Shown: positions 28,163 through 38,162 of the stretch, in pieces | How positions within the stretch are numbered: position 1 is the stretch's first letter | Layout: the number at the start of each line of letters is the position of its first letter | Assembly: GCA_945870455.1 (NCBI GenBank) | Contig: CAMBSL010000022.1 | Coordinates: forward strand, 1-41,040 | Length of the DNA: 41,040 nt | Source of the DNA: Pirellula staleyi DSM 6068 | GTDB taxonomy: Bacteria > Planctomycetota > Planctomycetia > Pirellulales > Pirellulaceae | Reading direction: 5' to 3' | The notes under the pieces: generated by a model | Database searches by the model: none | Told to the model about the DNA's origin: nothing | The model's input: only the letters and a program-made list of their open reading frames with translations | Translations under genes and position numbers: made by a program

Positions 28163-28424
28163 GATTTACCTATGGGACGCTACAATGACGGACCGCCTAC
28201 GGACAAATTTGAATTCTCTCGATTTTCGCGTTTGTGGCTAGATCAAAACCACTGATGCTGGCAACGTTGAATCGCCGAACGAACATCGAATCGCCAGGAA
28301 TTCGTTTGACGGAATACGGTTTGATCGAACCAAACCGTGGCTAAAGACGATCCATCTACTGCAAAACATGCTTTAAAGTTGTTTTAGCCCCCAATACAGC
28401 CACATAGGAAAATCGAGTGACTCG
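28163..28424. promoter_or_regulatory. divergent promoter region ndk / sulfatase
   Basis: 262 bp between two divergent starts. AT-rich runs are present, but I find no confident operator or promoter. The first ~60 bp on the ndk side probably form its leader. Confidence 0.35.
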
Positions 28425-30023
28425 ATGAAAAACATACGATTGAACCGTTTTGGAACCGGTTTGGGGCTTTCGATGCTTTTGGCTGCAATGTTCCAAAACA
28501 CGGCTTGCTCAAACGATGCATCACCCCCCAACATCTTGTTTGCAATCGCCGATGATTGGGGGTTCGGGCACGCGAGTGCCTATGGATGTAATTGGACCAA
28601 GACACCCGCGTTCGACAAAGTTGCGTCCGAAGGATTATTGTTCCAGCGAGCATATACGCCTAACGCAAAATGCGCTCCTTCTCGCGCTTGCATTTTGACT
28701 GGACGCAATTCTTGGCAGTTGAAGGGAGCGGCGAACCACCTTTGCTATTTTCCAAGCGAGTTTAGGGGTTGGCCCGAAGTGTTGAGCAGCCATGGTTGGC
28801 ACATGGGACACACTGCCAAGGGTTGGGGGCCCGGAGTCGCGGTTGACATCAATGGCAAACCGCGGCAAATGACTGGTAAAGCGTTTAACGCTCGAACTGC
28901 AAAGCCACCCACCACAGGAATTGGGAACAACGACTATGCCGCCAATTTTGACGACTTTCTCGATACCGCCCCAGACGGTGCCCCGTGGTGCTTTTGGTAC
29001 GGAGCCGTCGAACCACATCGCGCTTATGAGTTCGGGTCGGGTGTCAACAAGGGAGGTAAATCACTGCAAGACATCGAGCGGGTGCCCAGTTACTGGCCCG
29101 ACAATGAAACCGTTCGGAACGACATGCTGGATTACGCCGTCGAAATTGAGCATTTCGATGCGCACCTTGGTCGGATGCTAGACTCACTCGGTCGCCGAGG
29201 ATTGCTGGATAATACACTCATCATCGTAACCTCGGATCATGGCATGCCTTTCCCACGCAGCAAAGGAGGTGCTTATGAAGCGTCTAATCACGTCCCGATG
29301 GCAATGATGTGGAAGAACCATATTGAGTCGCCAGGCAGGAAAATGGACGACTTCGTGAGTTTCATCGATCTTGCACCTACGATCATTGAGGTCGCGGGTC
29401 TGGATTGGGAGTCGACGAAAATGGCTGCAACATCAGGCGTCAGCTTGACGGATGTCTTTCGTTCGGCGTCGGGCAACGCGAATCCCGCCCGTGACCATGT
29501 GTTGATCGGAATGGAGCGTCATGATATTGGCAGACCGAACGATGTGGGCTATCCGATTCGTGGAATCGTAACTCGCGATGCGTTATACCTACATAACTTT
29601 GAACCTGACCGTTGGCCTGCATGCAATCCAGAAACGGGCTATTTGAACTGCGATGCCGGAGCGACCAAGACTTCGATTCTCAACGCACGTCGCCTAGCCG
29701 GTGCGTCCATGCACTGGTCTCTTTGTTTCGGAAAACGCCCCGAAGAGGAGCTTTTCGATTTAGTTAGCGATCCAGACTGTGTGAACAATATTGCATCGCT
29801 CGATTCATCGACGAGTCGATTGAAAATGTTGCGAGAGCGAATGGAAGACCAACTTCGGAAACAAGAAGACCCTCGCATGTTTGGCAACGGCAAGATATTC
29901 GACGAATATCCGCACTCCAATCCGAACAATCGAGGCTTTTACGAACGCTTCATGCAAGGCGAACGGATCAATGCCAATTGGGTGCTTGATTCGGATTTCG
30001 AAACAACTCCAATGGTGCGATGA
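28425..30023 (+). CDS. secreted sulfatase (formylglycine type)
   Basis: 532-residue type I sulfatase, similar in order to heparan/N-sulfoglucosamine sulfatases. N-terminal signal sequence ([18 protein letters not shown], possibly a poor lipobox). Metal ligands Asp43/Asp44 in IADDWGFG; the modified Cys83 in [13 protein letters not shown], matching C-x-P-S-R, is matured to formylglycine. Late metal ligands are in [14 protein letters not shown]. It is the first gene of a plus-strand carbohydrate-enzyme run, and its TGA overlaps an ATG of the next frame. The substrate is probably a sulfated glycan; the exact linkage is not visible. Confidence 0.92.
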   Translation: MKNIRLNRFGTGLGLSMLLAAMFQNTACSNDASPPNILFAIADDWGFGHASAYGCNWTKTPAFDKVASEGLLFQRAYTPNAKCAPSRACILTGRNSWQLKGAANHLCYFPSEFRGWPEVLSSHGWHMGHTAKGWGPGVAVDINGKPRQMTGKAFNARTAKPPTTGIGNNDYAANFDDFLDTAPDGAPWCFWYGAVEPHRAYEFGSGVNKGGKSLQDIERVPSYWPDNETVRNDMLDYAVEIEHFDAHLGRMLDSLGRRGLLDNTLIIVTSDHGMPFPRSKGGAYEASNHVPMAMMWKNHIESPGRKMDDFVSFIDLAPTIIEVAGLDWESTKMAATSGVSLTDVFRSASGNANPARDHVLIGMERHDIGRPNDVGYPIRGIVTRDALYLHNFEPDRWPACNPETGYLNCDAGATKTSILNARRLAGASMHWSLCFGKRPEEELFDLVSDPDCVNNIASLDSSTSRLKMLRERMEDQLRKQEDPRMFGNGKIFDEYPHSNPNNRGFYERFMQGERINANWVLDSDFETTPMVR

Positions 30024-30094
30024 GCAGCCAGCGAATATCAGGTACAATTCGATTTGAATTCGACTCGAGAATTTGTCCACGACAGGAATCAATC

Positions 30095-33000
30095 ATGTCC
30101 ACCTCGAACAAACTCCCTGCGACAGCATCGTTATGGTTGGGTTTTTGCTTGTTGACGATTGCATCTCGTGTCGCAGCGGAAAGCCCACATTTCAAAGAAG
30201 CGGAAGTGCGAAGCAGCGTGGAGCGTGCACTCCCGCTATTGGAACGTGCGTCGGCTGGTTCGGCCGAGCAACGACAGTGCTTCACTTGCCACAGTCAAGC
30301 AATGCCGGTCCTCGCCTTCGTCGAAGCAAACCAACATGGCTTCCATTCGGACCCTTCCAATTTGCAGCGACAAGTCGAACACACGCACGCTCACTTGAAA
30401 CGCGGCCTAGAAAACTACAAAGACGGAAAAGGACAGGGAGGTGGAGTCGATACGGCAGGCTATGCGCTGTGGACGCTGGAAGATGGAGGTCGAGAAGCGG
30501 ACGACGTTACCGACGCAGTTGTCGAATGGTTGTTGACCAATCAAAGCGATCAGGGGTTCTGGAAACGCTCGAGCGATCGACCACCGTCGGAAGCCAGTCA
30601 TTTCACTGCAACTTACCTCGCGTTGCGGGCCCTGGCTGCTTTCGGTCGCGATGCGGACTCGGCGAGAATGGAAATGACGAAGATCAATGCGGCTAAGTGG
30701 TTGAGTCAGGAGCCACCCAAAGATACCGAGGACCAAGTCTTTTGCTTGCTGTCCACGCAATTCGTCGATTTGCCTCTCGAATTTTGCGAGACCCTAATAA
30801 CGCAACTAAAGGATTCCCAATGCGAGGATGGTGGCTGGGCTCAATTGAAAGGGATGGATAGCGATGCCTATGCGGCAGGCACCGTTCTCTATGCATTGAA
30901 CCGGTCTGGGATGCCTGTCGAAGATGTGGTCTGGCAACGTGGCATTCAATTTCTTTTGACCTCGCAGCTCAACGACGGTTCTTGGCACGTCGTCAGCCGA
31001 AGCAAACCCTTTCAAACTTATTTTGAGTCGGGATTTCCACATGGCAAGGATCAGTTTATTTCAACCTCAGCGACCGCTTGGGCGACGATCTGCTTGCTGC
31101 TATCGCTGCCCGAAAGTGCGGTCGCCGAAGTCGAACCCCTTGTCGGAACGCAACCGCTCGAATGGCCGGAGTCGGACCTTTCAGGCCGTCTGATGTTTGG
31201 TGCGCATCGATTCATCGAAAACGAGATCGATCAGGCAAACACAACTCGGCACAAGCTGTCGATCTCACCAGGGGAGCAACAGGAGCTTCAGCGGGCAGAC
31301 CTGCAAGAAGTTCTAGGTGTCGTAGAAGATCGGTTGCCGCCACGTCTGGAACGATACGGTGACGACGATAATCCAGCGCTGGTTGCGCAGACGGAAACCT
31401 TCGAAATTTATCAGGTCCGTTGGCCCGTGCTGGGCAACATCTTCGGCGAAGGATTGTTCGTCCAGCAGCGAAGTAACGCTAATGGCATGTGTGTTGTCAT
31501 TCCCGATGCGGACCAATCTCCAGAGCAATTGCTTGGGCTGACAAATGGAATCGATGGTGGCAAACAGATCGCAATGAAACTTGCGACTCAAGGCTTTGAT
31601 TTGCTGATACCGGCTATTGTAAGCCGTTCGAAACTGGCAACCGAGGAGGAACGGCTTCGACGCGCAGACATGACGGAACGCGAATGGATTCATCGACAAG
31701 CATTTCACATGGGCCGACATGTGATCGGTTACGACATACAGCGAGTTCTGGCCGCAGTGGATTGGTTTGCAAGTCGCAAGGCTGAGCAGCAACGGTTAGG
31801 TGTCTTAGGTTACGGCGAAGGCGGTATGATTGCCATGCACGCCGCAGCCCTCGACACACGAATTGATAATGTCTTGATCAGTGGCTATTTTGATTCGAGC
31901 AATTCCAGTTGGTCCGAACCAATCTATCGCAACATTTGGCGCCGAGCGCGTTCCCATGGCAACGCCGAAGTCGCCTCGTTGATATTGCCACGCAAGCTTA
32001 TCATCGAACATAGCGACTTTCCGACAGTTACCGGGCACAAAGGGGAAATCAAAACACCTGAATTCTCTCGCATGAAGTCTGAATTTGGGCATATTCGGCA
32101 GGGAAACGACGCATCTCCACCGACATTGGTCGCGAGAAACAAAAACGAAACCACCGGTCCTTGGTCCGCCGAAGCGGTCTCTGCCTTCCTGGACCATTTC
32201 GGGCCAAAAAAGTCCGAATCGGTCGAATCCGAGCGGTTGGTCGACAAACGCCTCGGAGCAGAGAAACAAATCGCGGATCGACAGCGACGCTGTGTTGCTC
32301 AGTTGGAAACGCACATTCAATCGCTTGTTCAGCAATCCGAGCATGTGCGTGACCAGTCGTTTTTGTTCAAGCTCATGCCGGACTTTACGAAACGCGGATG
32401 GAGTACGGAACGAAAACATGCCGTGATGAGTCCAGATTCCTTTATTGCTGCGTCCAAGGAAGTTCGGAAACGTTTTCAGGACGATGCCATGGGCCGCTTC
32501 CATACGGAATTTCTCCCTCCCAACGCGCGGACTCGCAAAGTACGAGAGACAGACAAATGGACCGCTTATGACGTGGTGCTGGACGTTCACGATCAATTTT
32601 TCGCTTGGGGTGTATTGATACTCCCCAAGGACCTCGAGCCAGGCGAAAAACGTCCGGTCGTGGTTTGCCAACATGGACGAAACGGGTTACCGATGGACAC
32701 GATCGATGCGAACCATTCGGCGTACAACAACTTCGCGGCCGAGCTAGCCAATCGCGGATTCATCACCTTCGCCCCGCACAATCTTTATCGCGGCGAGGAC
32801 GAGTATCGCTGGCTCGACCGAAAAGCGAAATCGATTGGCTGCACCTTGTTTTCCTTTATTCTCGCGTCCCATGATCAAACATTAAGGTGGCTTGACTCAT
32901 TACCGTTTGTCGATGGAAACAGGATCGCCTTTTACGGGCTAAGTTATGGAGGCGAGACAGCCGTGCGAGTGCCTTCGATTTTGGAGAAGTACTGTTTGTC

Positions 33001-33382
33001 GATCTGCTCTGGCGATTTCAACCAGTGGACGCGCAAAGTGGCCGCAACCGATCAGCCGTTTAGCTTTATGAATACCATCGAATGGGAGATGCCCTATTGG
33101 AACCTGGGGGCGACCTTCGACTACGCCGAGATGGCTTACTTGATGTTGCCGAGACCATTCATGGTCGAGCGTGGCCACAACGATGCGGTGGGACGCGATC
33201 AGTGGGTAGCGCATGAGTTTGCCAAAGTCCGCTGGCTTTACGCCCAATTTGGTCTTTCCGATCGCGTTGCGATCGAGTTTTTTCAAGGAGGCCACAGCAT
33301 CAACGGCGAAGGGACTTTCGAATTCCTGCACCAGCATTTGGATTGGCCGAATCGGACTCAAAACGTTTCTCAAAATAGGTAA
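30095..33382 (+). CDS. fusion: CxxCH motif, terpene-cyclase-like toroid and two alpha/beta hydrolase domains
   Basis: 1095-residue secreted protein with signal peptide ATASLWLGFCLLTIASRVAA. Residues 62-66 read CFTCH, a haem-c type CxxCH. Residues ~90-355 form an alpha/alpha toroid with squalene-cyclase-like QW repeats (DGGW, DGSWHVV). Residues ~380-700 form a first alpha/beta hydrolase in which the nucleophile elbow reads GYGEG (572-576), so Ser is replaced by Gly574. Residues ~730-1095 form a second hydrolase with an intact YGLSYGG (Ser950) and late His in FFQGGHSINGEG. An alternative ATG at 30020 overlaps the sulfatase stop, hinting at coupling; I prefer 30095 because of the signal peptide. 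The substrate is unknown, perhaps acylated glycans. Confidence 0.75.
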   Translation: MSTSNKLPATASLWLGFCLLTIASRVAAESPHFKEAEVRSSVERALPLLERASAGSAEQRQCFTCHSQAMPVLAFVEANQHGFHSDPSNLQRQVEHTHAHLKRGLENYKDGKGQGGGVDTAGYALWTLEDGGREADDVTDAVVEWLLTNQSDQGFWKRSSDRPPSEASHFTATYLALRALAAFGRDADSARMEMTKINAAKWLSQEPPKDTEDQVFCLLSTQFVDLPLEFCETLITQLKDSQCEDGGWAQLKGMDSDAYAAGTVLYALNRSGMPVEDVVWQRGIQFLLTSQLNDGSWHVVSRSKPFQTYFESGFPHGKDQFISTSATAWATICLLLSLPESAVAEVEPLVGTQPLEWPESDLSGRLMFGAHRFIENEIDQANTTRHKLSISPGEQQELQRADLQEVLGVVEDRLPPRLERYGDDDNPALVAQTETFEIYQVRWPVLGNIFGEGLFVQQRSNANGMCVVIPDADQSPEQLLGLTNGIDGGKQIAMKLATQGFDLLIPAIVSRSKLATEEERLRRADMTEREWIHRQAFHMGRHVIGYDIQRVLAAVDWFASRKAEQQRLGVLGYGEGGMIAMHAAALDTRIDNVLISGYFDSSNSSWSEPIYRNIWRRARSHGNAEVASLILPRKLIIEHSDFPTVTGHKGEIKTPEFSRMKSEFGHIRQGNDASPPTLVARNKNETTGPWSAEAVSAFLDHFGPKKSESVESERLVDKRLGAEKQIADRQRRCVAQLETHIQSLVQQSEHVRDQSFLFKLMPDFTKRGWSTERKHAVMSPDSFIAASKEVRKRFQDDAMGRFHTEFLPPNARTRKVRETDKWTAYDVVLDVHDQFFAWGVLILPKDLEPGEKRPVVVCQHGRNGLPMDTIDANHSAYNNFAAELANRGFITFAPHNLYRGEDEYRWLDRKAKSIGCTLFSFILASHDQTLRWLDSLPFVDGNRIAFYGLSYGGETAVRVPSILEKYCLSICSGDFNQWTRKVAATDQPFSFMNTIEWEMPYWNLGATFDYAEMAYLMLPRPFMVERGHNDAVGRDQWVAHEFAKVRWLYAQFGLSDRVAIEFFQGGHSINGEGTFEFLHQHLDWPNRTQNVSQNR

Positions 33383-33401
33383 CACTCAAGGTACGACATT
33401 C

Positions 33402-34874
33402 ATGAAAACTCTCCCTTTTCTTTTGATCGTCGCATTCGCGTCGATGACCCCTTGGAGATTAGTGGCGGACGAACCGTCGGAGTCCATTCTTTGGCCGCAA
33501 GGGCTTCCTGACGGCGCCAAGCCACTGACTCAGGAAAAAATAGCACAGCTCAAAGCCAACGCTACCGATCTAGAACGTATTAATCTCGTTGAGACACCAT
33601 CGCTGACCGTTTATCGAGCGTCAGCAGAAGTCGCGAATGGATGCGGCATGATTATCTGCCCCGGGGGCGGCTACAACATGTTGGCTTGGAACAAAGAAGG
33701 TCTAGAAGTTGCGAAATGGCTGAACACGCAAGGTGTAACTGCGGGCGTCCTAAAATACCGCGTGCCTCGTCGCGATCCGGACGAACCGCACCGCGAAGCC
33801 TTGCAAGATGCTCAGCGCGCGGTTCGCCTAATGCGAGCTCAGGCTGCAGAATGGGGAATCGACAAGGGACGCGTTGGGGTGCTAGGCTTCTCCGCTGGAG
33901 GGCATCTGACGATCATGACAGGCCTACAAGGTGACCAAGCGAGCTATGCTTCGCGCGATGCAATCGATGAACAGAGTTGCAAACCGAATTTTCTGTGTCC
34001 TATTTATGCGGCATACCTTGGCGAAAAGTACAATGATCGGATGGAAGTCTCGCTAGGCTCTCTAGTGAAAGTCACACCCGAAACGCCACCCATGTTTCTT
34101 GCGGTCACCGCAGACGACTCCTTTCGTGGAGTGCAAGCCGCTTCCTTGTTCATTGCATTGAAACAAGCGGGTGTTCCGGCGGAGTTGCATATTTTCGCTC
34201 GTGGCGGTCATGGATACGGAATTCGAGCGTCCGAACGACCTGTGTCGACGTGGCACCTAAGGCTGGCGGATTGGCTGCGAGACTCAGGTTACCTGCGCGC
34301 TGAATCGGTGCGGTTGTTCGACGGGAAAAGCTTCAACGGATGGGAAGGCGATACCGAAACCGTCTGGCGAATCGTGGATGGGGCGCTTACCGCTGGCTCA
34401 CTCGACAAGAAACAAGAAAAGAACAATTTCCTGGCGACGACGAAATCATTTCGGAACTTCGATTTGACGCTGAAGTGGAAGCTGGAAGGAACCGAGGGCT
34501 TCGTCAATGGCGGAGTGCAGTTTCGCTCGAAACGCATTCCAAACCATCATGAAGTTTCTGGATATCAAGCGGACCTCGGGGCTGGGTTTGACGGAGCGCT
34601 TTACGATGAGAGTCGCCGCAATAAAATGCTTTCGCAACCTTCGATAGAAGTACTCGAGAAAGCACGCAAGCCATTGGGCGAATGGAACGAATACCGTATC
34701 CGAGCGGAAGGGCCTCGAATTCAACTGTGGCTCAACGGAGTCCTGACTGTGGACTTCACGGAAGCGGAGTCCGGCATGGATGAATCGGGCATGATTGCGG
34801 TTCAGATCCACGGCAATGCTAGCTCCATCGTCCGCTACAAAGATATCATCATCGAAGAACTTAGCCCGAAGTGA
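33402..34874 (+). CDS. secreted alpha/beta hydrolase (esterase) fused to DUF1080 domain
   Basis: 490-residue secreted protein with a signal peptide (LPFLLIVAFASMTPWRLVA). Residues ~35-300 are an acetyl-xylan-esterase/BD-FAE-like hydrolase: oxyanion CPGGGYNMLAWN, nucleophile GFSAGGH, Asp in TADDSF, His in RGGHGYG. Residues ~305-490 are a DUF1080 (3-keto-disaccharide hydrolase) beta-sandwich starting FDGKSFNGWEG, with a typical GGVQFRS strand and GEWNEYRI. The pairing implies deacylation and glycan cleavage by one secreted protein. It starts 19 bp after the preceding stop, so it is co-transcribed. Confidence 0.9.
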   Translation: MKTLPFLLIVAFASMTPWRLVADEPSESILWPQGLPDGAKPLTQEKIAQLKANATDLERINLVETPSLTVYRASAEVANGCGMIICPGGGYNMLAWNKEGLEVAKWLNTQGVTAGVLKYRVPRRDPDEPHREALQDAQRAVRLMRAQAAEWGIDKGRVGVLGFSAGGHLTIMTGLQGDQASYASRDAIDEQSCKPNFLCPIYAAYLGEKYNDRMEVSLGSLVKVTPETPPMFLAVTADDSFRGVQAASLFIALKQAGVPAELHIFARGGHGYGIRASERPVSTWHLRLADWLRDSGYLRAESVRLFDGKSFNGWEGDTETVWRIVDGALTAGSLDKKQEKNNFLATTKSFRNFDLTLKWKLEGTEGFVNGGVQFRSKRIPNHHEVSGYQADLGAGFDGALYDESRRNKMLSQPSIEVLEKARKPLGEWNEYRIRAEGPRIQLWLNGVLTVDFTEAESGMDESGMIAVQIHGNASSIVRYKDIIIEELSPK

Positions 34875-34910
34875 CTCATCATTCGACTAAACACCGATCG
34901 ACTAAACACT

Positions 34911-36863
34911 GTGAAACACTTTCACCTGGTATTCCCTTTGCTCTTCGCGGTTAGTTCCGTAGCTGTGGTATGCACAACCCAGCCAGTTTGCATTGCTCAG
35001 GATGATTCGAAAACTCAATCTTCTCCTAAGATAGTGGGATTGGCCGTTATCCCCCATCGCATTGAGGAATCCATGCGTTACCGGCGACCTCGCGATCCCG
35101 CATTGGCTGCCCGCGTTCAAATGTTCGTATCGGGATCAGCCACACCACTCAAGTTCAACGGTGATGCCCCCTCGGCGCTACTTGAGTCTGGCGACTGGGC
35201 TTGGCATGACATGGGGACTGCGGTCAAGCCACCACCTGGCGCTATGACCGTCTGGTCCTTCAACGGCAAGTCGGCAAAATGGGGTGTTGGAAACGAGTTT
35301 ACTGTCGAGGGCGAAGGACTCGCTGCTACAACACGGATTATTGAGCAACCGAAACACTGGATATCTGCCTCGACATTTCTCGCTTCTGAGGGTGTACAGC
35401 CAGACACGATTGTGATGCACGTAGTCAATGATTCCGAAGTGACCTTGGAGATCACCGGCTTGCGTCTGTGGCTTCCCAAGGACAACACGTCATGGCAAGT
35501 GCTTTGGCCGCAAGGAGTGTCGCCTGCACCTGCGTCAGTCCCTGCAAAGGATCGCGGCTTTCTCAAACTAAAGACTTCCAAATTGCCACTAACGTATGCG
35601 GCACTGGAGCTCCAGACAAACGCGGGATCGTTGTGGGCGCATCAACGGATCAAGCGAGAAGAGTTTGACATTAGCGGCGGTTGGGTGAACAAATCGGCGA
35701 CCGAAGAAGCCTACCTTCGATTGTTGTGCCACCTGCATGTCAACGCTGGACAAATCGATCATGTCTCAGGGTACACCGACAATCCGAAACTTTATGATCG
35801 CTATCCGCTCAAACTTTTTAATCGCTTGTGGCCGTTGGAGAAATGGGACACCGATGCGATGTTACCCAAGATACATGCGGTGGAGTTCATCGGTGAACCA
35901 CAGTATGGAGGTGGCAAGCCGGTAACGCCTCAGCAAGTCTTCGACATGTTGCTCCCCTACCGAGTCAGCCGTTTACCGACTTCCGTCACGCTAAGCGAGG
36001 AGCGGACCTGGCGTTGGTATGCAGGCCTTTCGGACTATCCTCATTACGATGCCTATCGCGTGGTTGCCCCGGCAGCGGATGCATGGGGAGAATATGATCG
36101 TTGGGGTGGCAGACGCATTCGCTGGGGTGCCCCATTGGAAACCATCGGTGCCATGTGCCGCTCATTGCGAGAACTCAATCGCCCGATGCCATGTGCCTAT
36201 TGGTCCCAAGGTCCACACGATGGCTGGGGAGGCGGTTTCCTCGGCGGAGGTCGGACTCGACGATCACCTACGCCGGATGAATTGCGCTCGCAGGCCATGC
36301 ATGCCCTTTCGAGCCGAATCACTTCACTCTACTGGTTTAATTTGAGCCTCAGTTCTCTGCTTCGTTATCCCGACACGTGGGAACCGATGACGCGAATCGG
36401 GCGAGAGATTCGCATGTTGGAGCCGTTCTTGCTGGAAGGGGACGCATATCAGTTTGAACAGCGGTTGAAACCCGATGGAACGCCGGATTGGGAATTGGCA
36501 TCGATCGTCACACCCGACGCTGCGGTGTTGTTTGCTAACGATACGAGCTATGTCGCCGATGAAAAGCAAAACGTCTTTCTTTTCGGGCCACCGCGCGCGG
36601 CCGAGTTTACCTTTAAGCTCCCGCCTTGGATCAGGAACCCGGTGTCTATTTCGCGGATGGACGCGGATGGATTGCACGACGTTAAATGGTCGGTGCAGAA
36701 CGGCATCGCAACAATTTCCGACACTCGCAGCCTTGACGCCATCTACATCGCAGTCATGGATGACATTGTTTTATCGGGGATAATGCAACGCAGGCAGGGC
36801 GCGCTGGCTCATGAAGAGGCAAACTCGATCGATGAGCAGTCGCTCAAGGCGATTGGCAAGTAG
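34911..36863 (+). CDS. secreted protein of unknown function
   Basis: 650 residues with a signal peptide (FPLLFAVSSVAVVCTTQPVCIA) and a GTG start at 34911. I do not recognise the family. The N-terminal third is beta-rich with NEFTVEGEGL-type strands. The middle has Trp/Tyr/Asp-rich segments (TWRWYAGLSDYPHYDAYRV, AYWSQGPHDGWGGG) like the strand ends of a glycosidase TIM barrel. The end (FTFKLPPWIRNPVSI...) looks like a C-terminal beta domain. Its place after the sulfatase and esterase fusions suggests a glycan-related role, but no catalytic residues can be assigned. Confidence 0.7.
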   Translation: MKHFHLVFPLLFAVSSVAVVCTTQPVCIAQDDSKTQSSPKIVGLAVIPHRIEESMRYRRPRDPALAARVQMFVSGSATPLKFNGDAPSALLESGDWAWHDMGTAVKPPPGAMTVWSFNGKSAKWGVGNEFTVEGEGLAATTRIIEQPKHWISASTFLASEGVQPDTIVMHVVNDSEVTLEITGLRLWLPKDNTSWQVLWPQGVSPAPASVPAKDRGFLKLKTSKLPLTYAALELQTNAGSLWAHQRIKREEFDISGGWVNKSATEEAYLRLLCHLHVNAGQIDHVSGYTDNPKLYDRYPLKLFNRLWPLEKWDTDAMLPKIHAVEFIGEPQYGGGKPVTPQQVFDMLLPYRVSRLPTSVTLSEERTWRWYAGLSDYPHYDAYRVVAPAADAWGEYDRWGGRRIRWGAPLETIGAMCRSLRELNRPMPCAYWSQGPHDGWGGGFLGGGRTRRSPTPDELRSQAMHALSSRITSLYWFNLSLSSLLRYPDTWEPMTRIGREIRMLEPFLLEGDAYQFEQRLKPDGTPDWELASIVTPDAAVLFANDTSYVADEKQNVFLFGPPRAAEFTFKLPPWIRNPVSISRMDADGLHDVKWSVQNGIATISDTRSLDAIYIAVMDDIVLSGIMQRRQGALAHEEANSIDEQSLKAIGK

Positions 36864-36947
36864 AATCAAAATGAGTGCTTGAGCGTGCGATCCATAAGTC
36901 GCAACACCGATATGGTTGGGATTGACCGCAATGCCCAACCCCACAAT

Positions 36948-37140
36948 GCCCCAACGGGGCAAACGGTGATAGCCCAGGGCAACGCCCTGGGTACGAACGT
37001 CCCGCCTAAACCGCCAAGCCCCAACGGCCCAACGGGGCGAACGTACGCGTCAATCATGTTGCCCCGTCGGGGCAAGTGTGCATTAGTGCATTGCATCCCC
37101 GGGCAACGCCCTGGGCTATCGGCGTTTGTGCCGTTGGCAC
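36948..37140. repeat. composite palindromic repeat, copy A
   Basis: About 193 bp built from nested palindromes: GCCCCAACGGGGC (36948), CCCAGGGCAACGCCCTGGG (36973-36991), further CCCAACGGGGC and TTGCCCCGTCGGGGCAA units, a second CCCTGGG-type palindrome (~37097-37115) and GTGCCGTTGGCAC (37128-37140). It matches copy B (38491-38672) in the same order and orientation. Both strands give spurious frames such as RALPWAI. Sulfatase-like sequence begins within about 15 bp of its right end. Confidence 0.85.
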
Positions 37141-37153
37141 AGCCGAAACGGAA

Positions 37154-37741
37154 ACACAGCGGGACGGACTGGTATCATCGGTTGACCTTCTGCGTATGCT
37201 TGTCGACATCGGCCACAATGGCCGAAACGATTGGATGAAGGGTGACTTGGCACAGATGTACAGCGAACGCCTCGACGTCCTGCCGCTCCTTAAGTCAGCG
37301 GCGGCTCCAGGCCGCGACTATCTACTGTTGGCGTCCGACGAGGTCGTTCCCGGCTACATGAACTACAACCATGTGCCAATACACCTACTTGCCATCCAAA
37401 CTCAAGCGGGCAAGCTTGGCACATATTCGCATTGGATTCCGTTAACCGACACGATTCGCAAGCTCTCGACCGAGGTCGAGCTTTACGATTACTCCAACCT
37501 GGGCGGACGGCTCGAAATCGACAATATCGCAGGGAGGACATTTACCACTCTCGGGGTGCAGACCCTGTTCGACTACCTCGTCCCAAATGTCCTTCGCGCA
37601 CCTTTGCCAGGTTCCCTGGCAGAAGTATCCAAGCAAGCCCTGAAGCACTACACACTCTACGAAGCCCTCGGGCTCGTGGCCCCACCGCCACAGGGTGGGA
37701 AAAGTGAACCGCCCACCCATCCGTTTGGAGGTTCATTCTGA
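37154..37741 (+). pseudogene. 5'-truncated sulfatase, C-terminal fragment
   Basis: About 195 residues in frame beginning TQRDGLVSSVDLLRMLV. They resemble the C-terminal part of planctomycete arylsulfatases (SSVDLLPMLV, then YLLLASDEVVPGY, IQTQAGKLGTYSHW, VELYDYSNLGGRLEIDNIA). The catalytic C-x-P-S-R half is absent. It begins right at the edge of composite repeat A, so the 5' part was lost or replaced by the repeat. It is not expected to be active. Confidence 0.65.
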
Positions 37742-37968
37742 CAACCGACCCTCGTGCAAACCATCGAATTGAGCGGCGTTTTTAGTGCCGACGACGTGCT
37801 GAATTCCGTACTGCCGGACAGTCAGGGAAATCTTTGGTTCATTTGCCAGAGTAGCAACGTTCTTTAGAAGGATGGCACTGGGCGGCTCTGGACTTCGAGA
37901 CGGGCGACATTGTGGCTCAGTCAGAGTATGAACCGTGGTCCAACTTTCTCGGCGGAATACCGCAATGA
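37742..37968 (+). pseudogene. frameshifted beta-propeller-like fragment
   Basis: Directly after the sulfatase stop, the same frame reads VLNSVLPDSQGNLWFICQSS, stopping at about 37867. The next frame (37870-37968) continues as HWAALDFETGDIVAQSEYEP. The D-x-x-G-N-L-W-F motif and ALDFETGDIV are typical of PQQ/SMP-30-type propeller blades, so one frameshift near 37866 splits the fragment. Both ends are missing. The exact family is not determinable. Confidence 0.45.
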
Positions 37969-38162
37969 CGCTTGTGGGGGTTACGTATGTTCCGGTCGCT
38001 TTTGCAACTCAAGTCGTCGCGGGAACGAATTACGATTTCCTTTGCACAACGACGGTAATGGACGGTTCAAATACCCAGGGGGCGGCGAAGGTCTATGTCT
38101 TTCAGCCTTTGCCTAGGCAGGGTACGGCCCATATCACGCATATTGACAAAGTTGTTCCGTAA
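37965..38162 (+). pseudogene. cystatin-like fragment with QVVAG motif
   Basis: 65 codons from ATG 37965 reading TYVPVAFATQVVAGTNYDF. QVVAG is the protease-binding loop of cystatin-type inhibitors. Bacterial proteins with T-Q-V-V-A-G-T-N-Y followed by C and a later V-Y-V strand form the same small domain, as here (AAKVYVFQPL). It overlaps the preceding fragment by ATGA. The upstream part of the domain is missing, so it is probably a C-terminal remnant; a tiny functional protein is less likely. Confidence 0.45.

Noticed and set aside
31805-32674. 289-codon minus-strand frame
   Set aside because: Antisense to the large fusion gene, whose plus frame has domain motifs across the same bases.
36879-37238. 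119-codon frame over the composite repeat
   Set aside because: Most of it is spelled by the palindromic repeats (NAPTGQTVIAQGNALG), a common false gene.
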